The notes under the pieces were generated by a model. That model saw only the letters and a program-made list of their open reading frames with translations, was not told the origin of the DNA and did no database searches. Below, one piece after another: positions 17,996 to 26,803 of a stretch of 64,000 nt of DNA; position 1 is the first letter of the stretch, and each line of letters starts with the position of its first letter. Source of the DNA: Gammaproteobacteria bacterium (lineage in GTDB: Bacteria > Pseudomonadota > Gammaproteobacteria > Steroidobacterales > Rariloculaceae); the NCBI GenBank assembly GCA_022826245.1, contig JAJDVG010000010.1:162320-226319 (forward strand). The letters are read 5' to 3'. Made by a program: the position numbers and the translations under genes.

Positions 17996-19489
17996 ATGGA
18001 CTCGCTCTGGCCGGCACCGCAACACAAGATCGGCGACCTGCGCGATTTTCTCGAATTGCTCAGGCAACGCGGCGATTTGCGCGAGATTTCGACGCCGGTC
18101 AGCCCGCATCTCGAACTCACCGAGATTTCGAGGCGCACGCTTGAACGCCAGGGTCCGGCCCTGCTTTTCAGCGCTGCCGGCGACGGCAACGTTCGCGTAC
18201 TCACGAACCTGTTCGGTACGGCCGACCGCATCGCCGCCGCCCTCGGGACCGACGGCCCGGAAGGCTTCGAGGACCTCGGCAAGCTGCTGGCCGCCCTCAA
18301 GTCGCCCGAGCCGCCGCGCGGCGTCGGCGACGCCTGGTCGAAGCTGCCGCTGCTCCGCGAAGTGCTCAAGATGGCGCCGCGCACGCTGCGCACGGCGCCC
18401 TGCCAGGAACACCTGATCGAAGGCGACGACGTCGATCTCGGCGCCTGGCCGATCCAGACCTGCTGGCCCGAGGACGCGGGACCGCTCATCACCTGGGGGC
18501 TGACCACGACCCGCGGACCCGACGGCGGCAGGCAGAACCTCGGCATCTACCGCCAGCAGGTCATCGGCCGCAATCGCGCGATCATGCGCTGGCTCGCGCA
18601 CCGCGGCGGCGCGACCGATTTCGCGGCCTGGCGCCGGCGCCATCCCGGCGAACCGTTCCCGGTCGCCGTCAGCGTTGCCGCGGACCCCGCGACGATCCTC
18701 GCGGCCGTCACGCCGATCCCGAACACGCTGTCGGAGTATTCCTTCGCGGGCCTGCTGCGCGGGCGGCGTACCGATCTCGTCAAGTGCCTGGGCTCCGATC
18801 TGCTGGTCCCGGCGCACGCCGAGATCACGCTCGAGGGCCACATCGCGCCCGAGGACACCGCGCCCGAAGGCCCGTTCGGCGATCACACCGGCTACTACAA
18901 CGAGGTGGAGAGCTTCCCCGTCATGACGGTGGAGCGGATCACGCATCGCAGCGATCCGATCTATCACACGACCTACACGGGCCGGCCGCCCGACGAGCCC
19001 GCGGTTCTCGGTCTCGCGCTCAACGACGTCTTCGTGCCGCTGCTGCGCGCGCAGTTTCCCGAGATCGCCGACTTCTACCTGCCGAGCGAAGCGTGCTCGT
19101 ACCGCGTCGCCGTGGTCAGCATGCGCAAGGAATACATCGGCCACCCGCGCCGCATCATGTTCGGGGTCTGGTCGTTTCTGCGTCAGTTCATGTACACGAA
19201 GATCGTGATCGTCGTCGACGAGGACATCGATGTGCGTTCCTGGCCGGACGTCATCTGGGCGATTTCCACGCGCGTGGACCCGAAGCGCGATACGGTGCTC
19301 GTGGAATCGACGCCGATCGACTATCTCGACTTCGCTTCGCCCACGGCCGGCCTCGGTTCGAAGCTCGGCATCGATGCGACGAACAAGTGGCCCGGCGAAG
19401 TGACCCGGGCCTGGGGGCGGCCGATCACGATGTCGCGCGAGGTCGTCGAGAGGATCGACACGATCTGGGAGGAGCTCGGGATCGACTGA
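17996..19489 (+). CDS. ubiD: UbiD-family prenylated-FMN decarboxylase
   Basis: This 497-aa enzyme decarboxylates 3-octaprenyl-4-hydroxybenzoate in ubiquinone synthesis using prFMN. Visible family motifs are [19 protein letters not shown] at the N-terminus, [15 protein letters not shown], the active-site [13 protein letters not shown], and [13 protein letters not shown]; the length matches UbiD. It diverges from dapF with an 86-bp gap. ATTATAAATG at the start puts a -10-like TATAAA directly against the ATG, so either transcription starts elsewhere or the mRNA is nearly leaderless. There is no clear Shine-Dalgarno. Confidence 0.95.
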   Translation: MDSLWPAPQHKIGDLRDFLELLRQRGDLREISTPVSPHLELTEISRRTLERQGPALLFSAAGDGNVRVLTNLFGTADRIAAALGTDGPEGFEDLGKLLAALKSPEPPRGVGDAWSKLPLLREVLKMAPRTLRTAPCQEHLIEGDDVDLGAWPIQTCWPEDAGPLITWGLTTTRGPDGGRQNLGIYRQQVIGRNRAIMRWLAHRGGATDFAAWRRRHPGEPFPVAVSVAADPATILAAVTPIPNTLSEYSFAGLLRGRRTDLVKCLGSDLLVPAHAEITLEGHIAPEDTAPEGPFGDHTGYYNEVESFPVMTVERITHRSDPIYHTTYTGRPPDEPAVLGLALNDVFVPLLRAQFPEIADFYLPSEACSYRVAVVSMRKEYIGHPRRIMFGVWSFLRQFMYTKIVIVVDEDIDVRSWPDVIWAISTRVDPKRDTVLVESTPIDYLDFASPTAGLGSKLGIDATNKWPGEVTRAWGRPITMSREVVERIDTIWEELGID

Positions 19490-19514
19490 CGCGCGGCGCG
19501 CCGGCCGGGGCTCT

Positions 19515-19529
19515 CTCCCGTTGCGGGAG
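19515..19529. terminator. Hairpin between convergent ubiD and hemY
   Basis: A perfect 6-bp stem CTCCCG/CGGGAG with a TTG loop sits in the 48-bp gap between two converging genes. No T-tract follows on either side, so termination is inferred from position. Confidence 0.35.
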
Positions 19530-19537
19530 CGCGCGAC

Positions 19538-20809
19538 TCAGCCGGAACCGACGGGCGCGGGCGGAGAAGGCGTGCCCGCCGGAGATTCGTCGCTGGACAG
19601 GCGCGCCACCGCGGGCGGCGCATCGAGCGCCGGGACATCGGGATCCGCGCCGCTCGCGAGACTCAGGCCCGAGCGGTAGGACAGCGCCGCCTTGTCTCCC
19701 TCGCCGAGCAGATCGAGCAGCCGGCCGTAGAGGGCGTAGCCTTCCGCGTCCGGCGCGAGCGCCAGGCTCGACTCGAGGTAGCTGCGCGCCTTGCCCCAGA
19801 GTTCGTTCGACATGCAAAGACGCGCGGTCGCCTGCAACAGGGCGCCGTCCTCGGGATGCTCCTCAAGCCAGCTCTCCGCCTGCCTGAGCTGCTTGATGGG
19901 ATCGGCGCCCCGGACCTCGCCGTAGGCACGCACGACATCGGCCGCCCAGCTTCGCTTGAGCGCCGCGCGCAGCTCGCGTTCGGCCTGGTCCCCCTTGCCG
20001 AGCCGTGCCAGCGCAAGCGCTCTGAGGCGCAGGAGCGCGGGCGCCCTGCGGAGCTGTCCCGACAAGGCGCTCCAGTGCCCGTCAAGCCGCGCGAGCGTCA
20101 GGCGGTCGCTGTCGACGAGCCAGCCGAAGGCCTCCGCGGCGATGCTCTCGAGCTGTTCCGGACTGAGTTTTGCGTGGCCGAGACGGGGCAGAAGCTCGCC
20201 GAGTTGCTGCCGGTCGCCGAGCGCCCGCCAGGTCTGCGCCAACAGTCCGAGACCCGCGGGGTGGTTGGGGTTCGACTCGAGGATGCGCTCCAGCGTCGCG
20301 AGCGCACGCTCGAGTTCGCCGGCCTCGAACTGCAGCTCGGCCTGGGTCAGGAGCACCGCCGTCTCCGCCTCGGGCAGTTCTTCGTAGGCGAGCTTGAGCC
20401 ACTCGTTGCGCCGTTCGGCCGAGCCTTGCAACTGCGCCGCGCGCGCGGCCATGAGGTAGTTGACGAGCGGCGTGTCGGAGCCCTTGAGCCCCCGCGTCAG
20501 CAGGCGCTCGCCGGCGCGCCAGTCGCCTTCGGAGAGGTGGATGAACCCGCGCGTCAGTTTGCGGTGCGCGCGCCTGACCCGGTGCTCGGCCACGGCCGTA
20601 CCGAGATCGCGCGGCATGCGCCAGATTCTCACGAGAACGCGCACGACCACGTAAAGCACGACGAGCGCGAAGACCAGCCCCGGAACGGACATCTCAACGA
20701 CATAGCCGCGAAAGTTGATCAGCACGTAGCCGTTGTCCTGCAACAGAAAGTGCGCGGCGAACGCGCCCACGAGCAGGGCGGCAACGCCCCAGACCCCGTA
20801 GCGCATCAC
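19538..20809 (-). CDS. hemY: HemY, haem-biosynthesis-associated TPR membrane protein
   Basis: This 423-aa protein has two N-terminal transmembrane segments (YGVWGVAALLVGAFAAHFLL and VPGLVFALVVLYVVVRVLVRI in part) with HemY_N features between them (YVLINFRGYVVEMSVP). TPR repeats follow (for example AELQFEAGELERALATLERIL), ending in a Pro/Ser-rich tail. The exact function in tetrapyrrole metabolism is not established; it is not the oxygen-dependent protoporphyrinogen oxidase of the same name. Its start overlaps the hemX stop by four bases. Confidence 0.95.
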   Translation of the reverse strand: MMRYGVWGVAALLVGAFAAHFLLQDNGYVLINFRGYVVEMSVPGLVFALVVLYVVVRVLVRIWRMPRDLGTAVAEHRVRRAHRKLTRGFIHLSEGDWRAGERLLTRGLKGSDTPLVNYLMAARAAQLQGSAERRNEWLKLAYEELPEAETAVLLTQAELQFEAGELERALATLERILESNPNHPAGLGLLAQTWRALGDRQQLGELLPRLGHAKLSPEQLESIAAEAFGWLVDSDRLTLARLDGHWSALSGQLRRAPALLRLRALALARLGKGDQAERELRAALKRSWAADVVRAYGEVRGADPIKQLRQAESWLEEHPEDGALLQATARLCMSNELWGKARSYLESSLALAPDAEGYALYGRLLDLLGEGDKAALSYRSGLSLASGADPDVPALDAPPAVARLSSDESPAGTPSPPAPVGSG

Positions 20810-22323
20810 TCTCCCTCGGCAGCGAGTGCGCGCAGTGCGGACAGCGAACCGCCGATGTCGGGCCTGACGGGCGCGATGTCGCCATCGGCAAGTTCATCGA
20901 GCAGCGTGACGGCGTTCTGCACGGCCGCGCTGTCGGCATCGAAGTCCTGCTCGAGCAGCGTGCGTGCGGCGAGCACGCTCGTCGAGAAGGCTTCCTGCCG
21001 GCCGCTCGTCGCCGCGAAACGCGCAAGCTGCAGTTCGAGCTGCAGTTGGCGCCTGGCGAGCTGTTGCTCCGCAGCCGTGAGCACGGGAGTGACGGGCGCC
21101 TCGCGCCGCTCGACGGACACGACGCTGCCGAGCGCATTCCTGATGCTGAGCCAGAGCCTGTCGAGCCCGGGCTGCGAGCCCTCGAGCCCGGTTTCGGGCG
21201 CCGCGAACCGGTTCGGGCCGCTCGGCCTGAGCGGCAGCCCGGCCGCCTGTTCGGACAGTTGCCCGAGCGTGATGACGACGCCCTCGATGTCGGGCAGTTC
21301 CACGGCGTTGAGGGCAATGAGTTCGTTGGCGATCGCCTCGCGGACCGGGCGCAACGCCGGATTCGCCAGTACGCGCAGCCGGTCGTCGGCGACTTCGAGC
21401 GCCGCGATGGCGTTCTCCCAGCGCCCGGCAAGCGCAAGCTCGGTATTGGCGAGCGTCAGATAGTATTCGGCTTCCGCCCGCAGCAGGCCCTCGCGCGCTT
21501 CGCGCGAGCTGCCCTGGACCGCGCCGACGCGCCTTTCAAGTGTCGCGAACTGCGTCGGCAGGCTCTCGAGCAGCGCCTCGGCCCGGTCCATCCGAACGGC
21601 GAGTTCGGAGCGGCTGGCCGTCAGTTCTTCGCCGAGTGCCGCGATGCGTTCTTCGAGGCTGCTGATGTCGGCCGCCGTGCTCACCGCGGCGCCGGCCGCA
21701 ACGCCAGTCCCGCCGTTGACGGGTGAACTCTCAGCGCCGGCGGTTTCCGTAGCAGTGGGCGCGGTTTCGCCGCTGACGTAGCTCTCGAGAAATTGTCGCC
21801 ACAGCACTGCCGCGACAATCACGACGGCGACGGCTGCGAGCAATGCCGCCACGGCGCCGATCCTCCCGGGCCGCAAGGCGCGCACGGCACCGCCGGCAGG
21901 ACGATCGGAACTCGCGGTCGTGTCGCGGTCGCCAGACGCGGCTTCTGCGTCGCGCGCAAGTGCCGCGGCAATGGCCGCCTCAGCGTCCGATACCGCCTCG
22001 TTCGTATCTTGAGCGTCGTCGCCCGATGCGACCTCGTCGGCTGTCGCAGCGTCGTCGCCGGATGCGGCATCGTCGGTTTTTGCAGCGTCGTCGCCTGATG
22101 CGGCCGCGTCGGTTTTCGCGGCGTCGTCGCCAGACGCCGTCTCGTCGGCAACCGCGGACTCTTCCTCGGCCGAAGCGGAGTCATCGACCGCAGTTTCTGC
22201 CGCTGCACTCGCCTCGGAAACCGACTCCTCGCCAGCCGCTGCCTCGCCGCTTTCGGCAGCCGCCGTTTTCTCCTCGGGTGTGTTTTCCGGTTCCGCCTGG
22301 CTTGGCGTCTCTTTCTCGCTCAT
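20806..22323 (-). CDS. hemX: HemX, uroporphyrinogen-III methyltransferase-like membrane protein
   Basis: This 505-aa protein has three parts: an acidic Ala/Asp/Glu-rich N-terminus (residues 1-145) containing four 12-residue repeats; one transmembrane segment (AVAALLAAVAVVIVAAVLW, about 157-175); and a periplasmic HemX domain with coiled coil (ISSLEERIAALGEELTASRS). It has no SAM-methyltransferase fold, so it is not catalytic HemX/CobA. ATG 22323 is preferred to an upstream start in the same frame because it begins MSEKE. hemC and hemD, usually upstream of hemX, are not found next to it here. Confidence 0.93.
   Translation of the reverse strand: MSEKETPSQAEPENTPEEKTAAAESGEAAAGEESVSEASAAAETAVDDSASAEEESAVADETASGDDAAKTDAAASGDDAAKTDDAASGDDAATADEVASGDDAQDTNEAVSDAEAAIAAALARDAEAASGDRDTTASSDRPAGGAVRALRPGRIGAVAALLAAVAVVIVAAVLWRQFLESYVSGETAPTATETAGAESSPVNGGTGVAAGAAVSTAADISSLEERIAALGEELTASRSELAVRMDRAEALLESLPTQFATLERRVGAVQGSSREAREGLLRAEAEYYLTLANTELALAGRWENAIAALEVADDRLRVLANPALRPVREAIANELIALNAVELPDIEGVVITLGQLSEQAAGLPLRPSGPNRFAAPETGLEGSQPGLDRLWLSIRNALGSVVSVERREAPVTPVLTAAEQQLARRQLQLELQLARFAATSGRQEAFSTSVLAARTLLEQDFDADSAAVQNAVTLLDELADGDIAPVRPDIGGSLSALRALAAEGE
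21994..22137 (-). repeat. 36-bp tandem repeat in hemX (four ASGDDA units)
   Basis: Four consecutive 12-residue units beginning ASGDDA (residues 63-110 of HemX) are encoded by degenerate 36-bp repeats. The variable positions are AAKTDA, AAKTDD, ATADEV and QDTNEA. The segment is cytoplasmic, just before the transmembrane helix, and highly acidic. Confidence 0.85.
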
Positions 22324-22611
22324 CGTCTCATCGCTCGGGGTCGGTCCGGCGCGGTCTCGTCGCAAGACTCGCATCCTGACGGACCGGCAATGCGCCGCAA
22401 GTCATGGCCACTCGGCAAACTCGCCCGCAGTCTAGCATGCGCGGAGCCCCCGCCCGTGCCGTCGAATCGCGGCTCAACCGCCGTCTCCCAGGGCTGTGCG
22501 CCCCTGAATTCCGCCTCGACCGCCGCAACGCCGACCAACGGGGTTATGATCGCTATTTGTCGACACATCCGCCTGATTCATCAGTCGCAAACGGTTCCCG
22601 AGGAAAGTGAA

Positions 22612-22872
22612 ATGAACGACACGCCCAAGCGCCCCGATCTCGACAAGATCGCCCGCCAACTGGCCGAGACCGTGCCCGCGAACATCAAGGCGCTGGGCGA
22701 GGACGTGGAGCGCAACGTCAAGTCGCTGCTGCAATCCGGTATCGAGCGCATGGATTTGGTGAGTCGTGAGGAATTCGATCTGCAGACCGCCGTACTCGAA
22801 CGGACCCGCGAGAAACTCGCCAGGCTCGAGGCGCGGCTCGCGGAGCTCGAGGAGTCGCTCGACAGCGATTGA
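22612..22872 (+). CDS. ubiK: UbiK, BMFP-type ubiquinone biosynthesis accessory factor
   Basis: This 86-aa protein of the former DUF526/BMFP family starts at the ATG of MNDTPKRPDLDKIARQLAET after a GAGGAAAG site. The C-terminal half is a long amphipathic coiled coil (LERTREKLARLEARLAELEE) that mediates trimerisation. UbiK binds UbiJ and membrane lipids in the soluble ubiquinone-synthesis complex. Placement next to comM is the rule in gammaproteobacteria. Confidence 0.95.
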   Translation: MNDTPKRPDLDKIARQLAETVPANIKALGEDVERNVKSLLQSGIERMDLVSREEFDLQTAVLERTREKLARLEARLAELEESLDSD

Positions 22873-22886
22873 CCCATCGGGAGTGG

Positions 22887-22988
22887 CGGCGCCCGAGCGG
22901 AACCGCACCTGCACTTGTCCTTCCCGCGTCGACGGCCCGGCGCCCGAGCGGCGGCGCAGTTGCACTTGCCGCTCGCATTTCGACGACC
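22887..22988. repeat. 51-bp tandem duplication between ubiK and comM
   Basis: Two adjacent 51-bp units (22887-22937 and 22938-22988) share 38 of 51 positions, both beginning CGGCGCCCGAGCGG. They fill most of the 165-bp gap upstream of comM. I see no gene in either frame that is supported; a regulatory or purely repetitive origin is open. Confidence 0.8.
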
Positions 22989-23037
22989 GCGCGGGCACTG
23001 CCTGCGCCCGTGACCCGGCTCTCGACCGGCGCCGCGC

Positions 23038-24537
23038 ATGTCGCTCGCACGGCTGATCAGCCGGGGCCAATCCGGCCTCACGGCTTTCGAGGTGACCGTC
23101 GAGGTGCACCTTGCGGGCGGGCTGCCGGCCTTCGCGATCACGGGGCTGCCTACGGCGGCCGTGCGGGAGAGCCGCGACCGCGTACGCGCGGCGCTGCACA
23201 CGAGCGGGCTGCCCGTTCCCCCCAGCCGAATCACTGCCCATCTCGGTCCGGCCGATGTCCCGAAGGACGGCGGCCGGTTCGATCTCGCGATCGCGCTCGG
23301 CGTCGTCAAGGCCAACGAGGGCAAGGAGTGGAAAACCGACGATATCGAGTTCATCGGCGAGCTCGCGCTCGGCGGTGAACTGAGGCCCGTCACCGGCGCC
23401 TTGCCTGCCGTGCTCGCCGCACGGGCCGCGAACCGCCGCGTGATCCTGCCCGCCGGTAACGTCGCCGAAGCCGCGCTCGTCGAGGATGCCGAGGCCTACT
23501 GCGCGAGCCATCTCAACGAAGTCCTCGATCACCTCGAAGGCAACGCGAGCCTGCCGCGCATCGCCCCGCGCAAGCCGCCGCGCACGCGCCTGGGCGCAGC
23601 CGACATCAGCGACGTGCGCGGCCACGCCGCAGCCAAGCGCGCCCTGACGATCGCTGCCGCGGGCGGCCACAACATGCTCATGGTCGGCCCGCCGGGCAGC
23701 GGCAAGAGCATGCTCGCCGAGCGGCTGCGGGGGCTGATCCCGCCGCTCGATTGGGAAGACGCGCTCTGCGTCGCAAGCATCGCCTCGGTGGCGGGCGAAC
23801 GCTCCGCACTCGCCGACGGTATCGACCCGCCCTTTCGCGCGCCGCACCACACGACGTCGGCACAGGCGCTCGTCGGCGGCGGGGCACGTCCGCGTCCGGG
23901 AGAAGTCTCGCTCGCTCACCGCGGCGTGCTGTTCCTCGACGAACTGCCGGAATTCTCGCGCGTTGCGCTCGAAGCCCTGCGCGAACCGATGGAGTCGGGC
24001 GTCGTCAGAATCTCCCGCGTGCGCGAGCAGATCGCCTTCCCGGCCCGGTTCCAGTTGATCGCCGCGATGAACCCATGCCCGTGCGGCTATCTCGGCGACG
24101 GCACCGATCGCTGCCGATGCTCGCTGACGCGCCTGCAGCAATACCAGGGCCGCGTCTCCGGGCCCTTGCTCGACCGCTTCGACCTGCACATCGAGGTCCC
24201 GCAGGTCAGCTTCGGGGAGCTTGCGTCAAGCTCCGAGGGATCGGAATCGGCCGAACTCGGCAAGCGCATCGCCGCCGCTCGCGAACGGCAGCTCGCCCGG
24301 GACGGCTGCCTCAACTCGCAGCTCGACGATTCGGCGGTCTGGCGCGCCGTGCCGCTTGAGCGCGACGGGCTCGACTTGCTCAAGCAGGCCGTGCGGCAGT
24401 GGCAGCTCAGCGCACGCGGCACGGTGCGCGTGCTCAAGTGCGCAAGAACCATTGCGGACCTCGAAGACTGCGAGAAACCGGAAGTCGCCCACCTGGCCGA
24501 AGCGCTGCAGATGCGCTGCCTCGACCGAAGCCGCTGA
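23038..24537 (+). CDS. comM: ComM/YifB, Mg-chelatase-like AAA+ branch-migration helicase
   Basis: This 499-aa protein has an N-terminal Lon-protease-like/ChlI domain (SLARLISRGQSGLTAFEV, GLPTAAVRESRDRVRAAL) and an AAA+ core with Walker A GPPGSGKSMLAERL and Walker B HRGVLFLDELPEF, followed by MNPCPCGYLGD with the zinc-type cysteines, and a C-terminal Mg_chelatase_C domain. ComM drives branch migration when transformed DNA is integrated. The presence of comM does not by itself show natural competence, as it is nearly universal in the class. Confidence 0.95.
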   Translation: MSLARLISRGQSGLTAFEVTVEVHLAGGLPAFAITGLPTAAVRESRDRVRAALHTSGLPVPPSRITAHLGPADVPKDGGRFDLAIALGVVKANEGKEWKTDDIEFIGELALGGELRPVTGALPAVLAARAANRRVILPAGNVAEAALVEDAEAYCASHLNEVLDHLEGNASLPRIAPRKPPRTRLGAADISDVRGHAAAKRALTIAAAGGHNMLMVGPPGSGKSMLAERLRGLIPPLDWEDALCVASIASVAGERSALADGIDPPFRAPHHTTSAQALVGGGARPRPGEVSLAHRGVLFLDELPEFSRVALEALREPMESGVVRISRVREQIAFPARFQLIAAMNPCPCGYLGDGTDRCRCSLTRLQQYQGRVSGPLLDRFDLHIEVPQVSFGELASSSEGSESAELGKRIAAARERQLARDGCLNSQLDDSAVWRAVPLERDGLDLLKQAVRQWQLSARGTVRVLKCARTIADLEDCEKPEVAHLAEALQMRCLDRSR

Positions 24538-24566
24538 GCGGCGCTGGCCTGCCCGATACGCTGGGC

Positions 24567-24572
24567 TATAAT
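24567..24572 (+). promoter_or_regulatory. Putative sigma-70 -10 box upstream of cytochrome c5-like gene
   Basis: A perfect TATAAT lies 30 bases before the TTG start of the cytochrome gene. The -35 region at the 17-bp spacing (CTGGCC) is poor. A GGGAAGG Shine-Dalgarno follows at about 24590. Confidence 0.5.
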
Positions 24573-24601
24573 CGCGCCGCTTCAGGCCTCGGGAAGGCAC
24601 C

Positions 24602-25129
24602 TTGAGCACACGGGATCATCGATTTTTCGACAGCTTCATGCTCGCGCTCGGCATCTTTGTCGGCGTGATCGCGGGGCTCGTGTTCTTCGTGCGCATGAAC
24701 GCGATCGAGGCCAGGGACCAGTTCCCGCTCGACGATCCCGAGATCCAGGCCGCCATCGCGGAACGGATTCGTCCGGTCGGCAGCGTGCTGTTGATCGGCG
24801 ACCCGGAAATAGAAGCGGCAGCCGCCACGATCGCGATCGCGGCGCCCCTGCCGGTAGACACCGTGCTCACAGGCGCGCAGACCTACAACGAAGCCTGTTA
24901 TCTGTGCCACTCGGCGCCTGGCGTCGGCGGGGCGCCGGTAATTGGCGACGTAGAAGCCTGGCTGCCGCGAATCGAGCAGGGAATCGAGATCCTCCACGAG
25001 CGCTCCCTCGCAGGCTATCAGGGCGAGCTCGGTTTCATGCCGGCCAAGGGCGGGCGTGTCGACCTGTCCGACGCAGAGGTCACCTCGGCCGTCGACTACA
25101 TGATCGAGCAGGTGCCGGCGGCTGAATAA
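24602..25129 (+). CDS. Membrane-anchored cytochrome c5-like protein
   Basis: This 175-aa protein has an uncleaved N-terminal anchor (FMLALGIFVGVIAGLVFFV) and one haem-c site CYLCH (about residue 98) followed by SAPGVGGAPVIGD; the distal Met ligand is probably in GFMPAKGG. This is the c5/CytC553-like arrangement, and it likely carries electrons on the periplasmic side of the inner membrane. The start is TTG at 24602, supported by GGGAAGG and by the TATAAT box just upstream. Confidence 0.9.
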   Translation: MSTRDHRFFDSFMLALGIFVGVIAGLVFFVRMNAIEARDQFPLDDPEIQAAIAERIRPVGSVLLIGDPEIEAAAATIAIAAPLPVDTVLTGAQTYNEACYLCHSAPGVGGAPVIGDVEAWLPRIEQGIEILHERSLAGYQGELGFMPAKGGRVDLSDAEVTSAVDYMIEQVPAAE

Positions 25130-25154
25130 CGCCGGACCACGTTCGGCTGCATCC

Positions 25155-26489
25155 TTATTCGACCAGCGCCTGGTAGACCGCTGTCCCGAACTTTCCTCCG
25201 ACGTTCATCTCGTCGCCCGGGAATCGCTGCGTCAGCAGGATGGCGAACATCCGCTCGCTCGGGTCCACAAAGAAACTCGTGTTGAAGAAGCCGCCCCAGT
25301 AGTAGTTGCCGGCCGATTGCGTCTCGCCGACCTGACCGGGATCCTCGATGACGCCGAAGCCGAGACCGAACTTCATTCCGGGCGCGACGTTCAGTTCGCC
25401 GATCTGGTTACGCGTCATGAACTCGACGGTCTTGGGGGAGATGAGCCGCACGCCGTCGAGTTCGCCGCCGTTGAGCATGAGCTGTAGAAAACGCGCGTAG
25501 TCGCTCGCCGTCGATACGAGCCCGGCGCCGCCTGAGAAGTAGGTCTGCGGCCCGTCGTAGTGAAAGCCCGCCGAGTAGACGAGCGTGCCGAGTTCGATCG
25601 GTTCGGGGCCGAGTTCGACCAGGCTGCCGTCGGGTCCGTTGTTGTAGACGCTTGCCAGCCGCGCCGCCGCCGTTTCCGAATCGATGAAGAACGCCGTGTC
25701 GACCATGCCGAGCGGCTCGAAGATGCGGTTCTCGAAAAACTCCGCGAGCGTCATCTCCGAGACGACCTCGACGAGACGGCCGAGCACGTCGATCGACAGG
25801 CTGTAGGCCCACTGGGAACCCGGCTCGAACAGCAGCGGCACCTGAGCCAGTTGACCCGGCAGGTCGGCGATCAGCCCGTCGGTCTGCGAAAGACCGTCCG
25901 AGACGCCGGCTTCAACGTAGCGGTGCGCGAGCTCCTCGGGTCCGGCGCCCTCCGCGATGAAGCGATAGCTCAGCCCCGACGTGTGCGCCAGCAGATCGTG
26001 GATCGAAATCTCGTTGGCGGCGGGAACGCTGCCCTCTCCCTCCGATGACAGCACGCTCAAACCGCCGAGTTCCGGTATGAACTTCGAGACCGGTTCGTTG
26101 AGCAGGAAGTGGCCTTCCTCGTAGAGCATCATCACGGCCAGGCTCGTGATCGGCTTCGTCATCGAGGCGAAGCGGAAGATCGTGTCGGTCTGCATCGGCT
26201 CGCCGTCGTCAATGTCGGCCATGCCGTAGGCGGAAAAGTGGGCAACGTGCCCGTTCCGAGCGATGAGCGCAACGGCGCCTGCGATCTGATCGTCGGCGAC
26301 GGCGCTCTCGACCAGGGCGTCGATGCGCCCGAGCCGTTCGGCCGAGAAGCCGACGGTCGCCGGATCCGCCGTCGGCAGGCCTTGCGCCAGCGCCGCGGCG
26401 GTACCGAGCAGCAGGCTGGCGCCAAGCGTGGATGCCAGTGAAACCGCCGAACGGATCGATGCAGGAGTGGGTGTTCGCTTGTCTTTCAT
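25155..26489 (-). CDS. Exported serine hydrolase, class C beta-lactamase/esterase family
   Basis: This 444-aa protein has a signal peptide (LASTLGASLLLGTAAALAQ) and a beta-lactamase-family (PF00144) domain. The catalytic SxxK is SMTK in FRFASMTKPITSLAVMML, with the second motif Tyr in QWAYSLSIDVLG; HTSGLSYRF is also typical. It is likely a periplasmic esterase or peptidase rather than a resistance enzyme, but its substrate is unknown. ATG 26489 precedes the signal peptide; an upstream ATG in frame would spoil it. It converges with the cytochrome gene. Confidence 0.9.
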   Translation of the reverse strand: MKDKRTPTPASIRSAVSLASTLGASLLLGTAAALAQGLPTADPATVGFSAERLGRIDALVESAVADDQIAGAVALIARNGHVAHFSAYGMADIDDGEPMQTDTIFRFASMTKPITSLAVMMLYEEGHFLLNEPVSKFIPELGGLSVLSSEGEGSVPAANEISIHDLLAHTSGLSYRFIAEGAGPEELAHRYVEAGVSDGLSQTDGLIADLPGQLAQVPLLFEPGSQWAYSLSIDVLGRLVEVVSEMTLAEFFENRIFEPLGMVDTAFFIDSETAAARLASVYNNGPDGSLVELGPEPIELGTLVYSAGFHYDGPQTYFSGGAGLVSTASDYARFLQLMLNGGELDGVRLISPKTVEFMTRNQIGELNVAPGMKFGLGFGVIEDPGQVGETQSAGNYYWGGFFNTSFFVDPSERMFAILLTQRFPGDEMNVGGKFGTAVYQALVE

Positions 26490-26691
26490 TGGTCTGCTGT
26501 CTCCGCGTAATGGATGGAAATGATCCGCCAACGTAGGGCCACAGGTTCAGGATAATCAATCTTCCGCAAACAGACGCCAGCACAGCACGGCTTGCGATGT
26601 CGCGGGCGCCTGAAACGGGCCGGAAATCGACGCAGGAAGCCTGCGCGGATAGTTCAACTGTTTCAGCAGTTCCAATGGCGCCGCCAGCGCT

Positions 26692-26803
26692 GTCCGGTCT
26701 CGTTACCTGATATCCGGTTGATCCCAAAATAGACTGTTGGGTGGCGCTGCAGGTGTTCTCCGTCCGGTCTCCTTACCTCGTACCCAGTTGATCCCACAGG
26801 TAG
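26692..26803. repeat. Decayed direct repeat of the prolyl oligopeptidase 3' end
   Basis: About 41 bases at 26692-26732 repeat, with substitutions, the sequence at 26762-26803, which is the 3' end of the prolyl oligopeptidase gene. On the minus strand the genuine copy encodes YLWDQLGTR-stop and the second copy LFWDQPDIR-stop, so both keep the stop codon and much of the coding sense. It looks like the tail of a second, deleted peptidase copy. Confidence 0.7.
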
